Shown piece after piece: positions 61,501 to 64,000 of a stretch of 64,000 bases of DNA. Position 1 is the first letter of the stretch; the number at the start of each line of letters is the position of its first letter. The notes under the pieces were generated by a model that was not told the DNA's origin, made no database searches, and was given only the letters and a program-made list of their open reading frames with translations. A program made the position numbers and the translations under genes. Origin of the DNA: Sphingobacteriales bacterium (GTDB lineage Bacteria > Bacteroidota > Bacteroidia > Chitinophagales > Chitinophagaceae); the NCBI GenBank assembly GCA_016192105.1, contig JACPUV010000031.1:35101-99100 (forward strand). The letters run 5' to 3'.

Positions 61501-61872
61501 ATGAAACAAAAAAGAAGGACTGTTGTAATTATATTACTCGTTATCGCCTGCCTTTTTGTGATTGGGGCCGATTGGGCAAATGAAACCATCCACCGGTTTT
61601 TTCATAGCTATTTTGCGGATATTGCCATACCCTTTGGCTATTATTTTCTCCTGTTCCTGTTGGAGGACCGGTACAATCTCCTCAGAAAATGGTATCTAAA
61701 AGCGGTGTTGGTATTTGCACTTTGTTCTGTATCTGAAACGCTGCAATTCTTTGGCATTTATGCCCTGGCCTCGGTATTTGATCCCTGGGACTACGGGATG
61801 TATGCATTGGGCCTGGTTTTAGCGGCTATCCTGGATAGACAATTTTTTAAAAGATGGTTTAGTTTCTGGTAA
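61501..61872 (+). CDS. VanZ-like membrane protein, cassette gene
   Basis: A 123-residue membrane protein with about four hydrophobic helices (VVIILLVIACLFVIGADWAN, IAIPFGYYFLLFLL, and a C-terminal pair). The motif SETLQFFGIYALASVFDPWD followed by MYALGL matches the VanZ-like pattern also seen in the protein at 36275. The start at 61501 is preferred to the upstream frame, which lies in the attC-like site. The 5' boundary GTTGTTGAA is present, but no complementary TTCAACAAC follows the gene, so the 3' end of this cassette is unclear. Confidence 0.6.
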   Translation: MKQKRRTVVIILLVIACLFVIGADWANETIHRFFHSYFADIAIPFGYYFLLFLLEDRYNLLRKWYLKAVLVFALCSVSETLQFFGIYALASVFDPWDYGMYALGLVLAAILDRQFFKRWFSFW

Positions 61873-61936
61873 TTAAAAAAGTGGGAATACTGCTACGCTG
61901 CCAGGCATTCTATGGACGCCAGATCTGCCATTCCTG

Positions 61937-62137
61937 ACCAAAATCACCCTTCCCCAGCTTGGTTCTCTCAAAACGGATAAGTATATTCGTTTAGCACCTC
62001 ATTTTGCTTCGGAGCCTTATCCTCTCCCCTTTTAATATTTTTTTGACGGATTGATGGGTGTGGACCTGGAGTAAGCTGTTCTTATGCAATAGTATGGCAT
62101 ATACAAAGAGGATTGTTGTTGCGTAAAGTAAAATGTT
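61937..62137 (+). repeat. Long direct repeat, copy 2
   Basis: Second copy of the repeat at 60548-60751, ending with the same AAAATGTT and then diverging into ATATGCC before the NTPase gene. The shared end point at a GTT core suggests it is the fixed side of a recombination site. Confidence 0.8.
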
Positions 62138-62146
62138 ATATGCCAT
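62135..62146 (+). other. Cassette 5' boundary motif before the NTPase gene
   Basis: GTTATATGCCAT follows the long repeat. By analogy with the other cassettes, its complement ATGGCATATAAC should lie just after the NTPase stop codon, outside the window. Confidence 0.4.
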
Positions 62147-62174
62147 AAACCCATGACACCATCTACTTAATATA

Positions 62175-64000
62175 TTGAAACGAAAGATAAAAAGACAAGT
62201 ACAAAAAAAATGGAAAGCATTTTTACTTCCGCTGGGATTAATAACTACTTTGGTTATTTTTATCTATAACTCACTAAAAGATTCAATTTTACCAGAATTA
62301 GTAATTAAAATTAGGTCTTTGCTTGTACTGGATGAGAAAAGTATTTGGCCTATTCTAATCATTTTAATCTTTTTAATTGTAATTATTTTATCAATTTCTT
62401 CTATAATTACCAGGTTAATCCTCTTCTACAATAAGCCTGATGCAAAGTATTTTCAATTAGTTGATTTCGAAAAACCTACACATAAAACTATAAAAAAGGC
62501 TGTTGAAGGAATTTTGAATTCAGAAAAAACAAAACCCTATTTTATTCATGCGGCACCTATAAACGATGAAATTGAACAATTTTATGAAAAGCTTGATAAT
62601 GATTCTTTTGTCTGGGAAAATGGAAAGCCGGGTGATGGGAAATCAATGTTGGCGTATCAAGCCCTTTACAGGTATAGAAAAATTGTCTCTTTTACCTATG
62701 GGTTTATTTCTATTAAATTATTCAAGCGTAAATACAGAGTTTACGAGCTTAAAAAGGACGAGATCGCAGATGTGAAAGAAATTTTAGCAATACTTGACGA
62801 ATTATATTCTTTAAAAGGTGGGCGCAGGATAATAATATTGGTTGATGATGCGCACAAACTAAGCTTTGAAGATAAACTCAGGAGGGAGTTTGAGAAAGAA
62901 GCGAAGGATGCAATAAGTGGAAAATTTGTTTGGATTAGTACAAATTATTTGACTGGAAAGCAAGAAGAAACTAACGATTCAATCAATATTTCATTCGAAA
63001 AGTTTTATCCTAAACTTTTAAATGAGTTTTACGGTTCGCAGCATCCTATAATAAAAGATGTAATAAAAAATAAATGCAAAAATTTACACGAGGCAAAAGA
63101 ACTAACAACAGAAAAAGGTAGAATTAAAGACCCCTGGCATTTTAATTTTATTGCAACCAATGGAGAAAAACGGATATCTGAATTATTATTAAAACTAAGC
63201 CCCGATAATAATAAGCAGGATACGCTATTATTATCTATTTTTTTATTCTCCTGCAGAAATATCATAACCGGTGAAAAAGAAATTCATCAAAGGGAATTTA
63301 TAAAATTATTGACAAGCATTGAAGATCCAAATTTTAAAAAGGATATAGAAATCTACCAGCCAAGTAATATTATTTCCGATTTAGCATCTACAGATAAAGG
63401 CAGATTTTTAATTATTGAAAATAAGAACTCTTTAAATAGAGGCTTTTTGAGAGCCCCCCACTTTCGGTTATCAATAGCAATAATCAAATCTGTAATTGCC
63501 AATTTTTCTGAGAATTCTATAAAGCCAATGATAAATGCCTCTAAACTGTTGTTTACAGAGAACTTTGTTGATAGCAAATATTTTGGAATCTACTTCAATG
63601 CTTTAGGAGTTTATCAGGATTTTTTTTTGAGAGAAAATAACGATTGGGTTAAGAAATTTCTTAATAATATAATTTTAGATCAACTTCATGTATACCCTTA
63701 TCTTTTATATGTTCTTAAAAATTATCATCGTTCTTTTTACATGGATTTAATTACCGATGGTTACTTAAACTCAATCGCATCGCAAATATCCGTGGCGCCG
63801 ACAAGCAGGTTTAGTTCAATCCAAAATCTTATAAAAGTATTAGGAAACGACAAAGAGAATCTTGTTAAATATTTAAACTGGGAAACATTAGCCAAAGCAG
63901 CCAATAAAGCGGAGGTCGCTCACTTTGGACAGCTTGAAGCTATTTTAAATGCATTAGGAAACGACAAAGAGAATCTTGTTAAATATTTAAACTGGGAAAC
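62175..64000 (+). CDS. Membrane-anchored P-loop NTPase with near-identical C-terminal repeats, 3' end cut by window
   Basis: An open frame of over 600 codons that runs off the right edge. Two transmembrane helices lie near residues 15-33 and 57-82 (PILIILIFLIVIILSISSII). The NTPase core has Walker A GKPGDGKS (150-157) and a Walker B-like IIILVDDAH (Asp224, Asp225). A long helical region follows, then a 38-residue repeat: LGNDKENLVKYLNWET occurs twice, 114 bases apart, identical in DNA for the 48 bases visible. The architecture (effector-like membrane anchor, STAND-like NTPase, repeat sensor) resembles bacterial conflict or defence NTPases, but the family is not recognised. No ATG is available upstream, so TTG at 62175 is the likely start. 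Strongly AT-rich; cassette context. Confidence 0.7.
   Translation, partial: MKRKIKRQVQKKWKAFLLPLGLITTLVIFIYNSLKDSILPELVIKIRSLLVLDEKSIWPILIILIFLIVIILSISSIITRLILFYNKPDAKYFQLVDFEKPTHKTIKKAVEGILNSEKTKPYFIHAAPINDEIEQFYEKLDNDSFVWENGKPGDGKSMLAYQALYRYRKIVSFTYGFISIKLFKRKYRVYELKKDEIADVKEILAILDELYSLKGGRRIIILVDDAHKLSFEDKLRREFEKEAKDAISGKFVWISTNYLTGKQEETNDSINISFEKFYPKLLNEFYGSQHPIIKDVIKNKCKNLHEAKELTTEKGRIKDPWHFNFIATNGEKRISELLLKLSPDNNKQDTLLLSIFLFSCRNIITGEKEIHQREFIKLLTSIEDPNFKKDIEIYQPSNIISDLASTDKGRFLIIENKNSLNRGFLRAPHFRLSIAIIKSVIANFSENSIKPMINASKLLFTENFVDSKYFGIYFNALGVYQDFFLRENNDWVKKFLNNIILDQLHVYPYLLYVLKNYHRSFYMDLITDGYLNSIASQISVAPTSRFSSIQNLIKVLGNDKENLVKYLNWETLAKAANKAEVAHFGQLEAILNALGNDKENLVKYLNWE

Larger units (their letters stand above)
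61873..62174. other. Gene-free spacer with second long repeat
   Basis: Starts with GGGAATACTGCTACGCTGCC, a weak relative of the attC-like left arm, and continues into the second copy of the 200-base repeat. No gene is seen. An internal inverted repeat TATGGCATATA / TATATGCCATA (near 62095 and 62137) could fold around the junction. Confidence 0.5.

Noticed and set aside
60548..62137. Composite transposon bounded by the 200-base direct repeats
   Set aside because: The repeats contain no transposase frame or terminal inverted repeats, and the intervening genes encode no mobility protein.

Overview
The window looks like chromosomal DNA of a Bacteroidota bacterium, most likely family Chitinophagaceae. 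The grounds are Bacteroidota-type promoters (TTTG, about 19-20 bases, TAnnTTTG-like), many short-lipobox lipoproteins, a fused branched-chain 2-oxoacid dehydrogenase E1, futalosine-pathway menaquinone synthesis (MqnC), and families common in that group such as DUF5606, MerC next to SCO, M16 pairs and a YceI-like protein. The family assignment is inference from gene content. No rRNA, tRNA or CRISPR array was recognised.

Layout. 1-12.2 kb: accessory and regulatory genes (GlxA/AraC regulator cut by the left edge, transglutaminase-like protein, an ArsR-controlled ABM/ACT pair, CPBP protease, TPR lipoprotein, PLP decarboxylase, SDR with AraC regulator). 12.7-14.4 kb: two AT-rich genes bounded like integron cassettes. 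14.5-22.9 kb: DUF3817, mqnC, a PDZ aspartyl protease, an M16 peptidase pair and the E1 alpha/beta fusion. 23.0-23.4 kb: a decayed parD/parE cassette. 23.6-36.7 kb: serine hydrolase, D-aminoacylase-like amidohydrolase, small asparaginase, PcrA/UvrD helicase, GH25 lysozyme, lipoproteins and small membrane proteins. 36.7-38.7 kb: NTF2-like protein, then MerC facing SCO-Fur across a shared control region. 39-46 kb: M3 oligopeptidase, DUF5606, VOC, TfoX-N, DUF1801, DUF1579, truncated haemoglobin, PfkB kinase, DsbA-like protein. 46-56.5 kb: replication and repair genes polA, uvrB and recA, interrupted by a REP-associated transposase (RAYT) set in clusters of palindromic repeats. 56.7-60.5 kb: an exported WD40-caspase fusion. 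60.5-64 kb: an AT-rich cassette region ending in an unfinished membrane-anchored P-loop NTPase with near-identical 38-residue repeats.

Three kinds of structure stand out. First, several AT-rich genes are bracketed by complementary short motifs (GTTGTAGGC before and GCCTACAAC after a gene; GTTGTGCGG before and CCGCACAAC after another) and separated by long hairpin-forming sites. This is the signature of integron gene cassettes, yet no integrase is visible here. The incoming gene at the right edge, a possible conflict or defence NTPase, sits in this context. Second, at least seven short arrays with an exact 7-bp period occur. Most lie at gene 3' ends, three supply the stop codon, and one lies in frame inside the E1 fusion and encodes its interdomain linker. 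Third, the RAYT and its alternating REP units form a REPtron-like element duplicated on both sides of the transposase gene.
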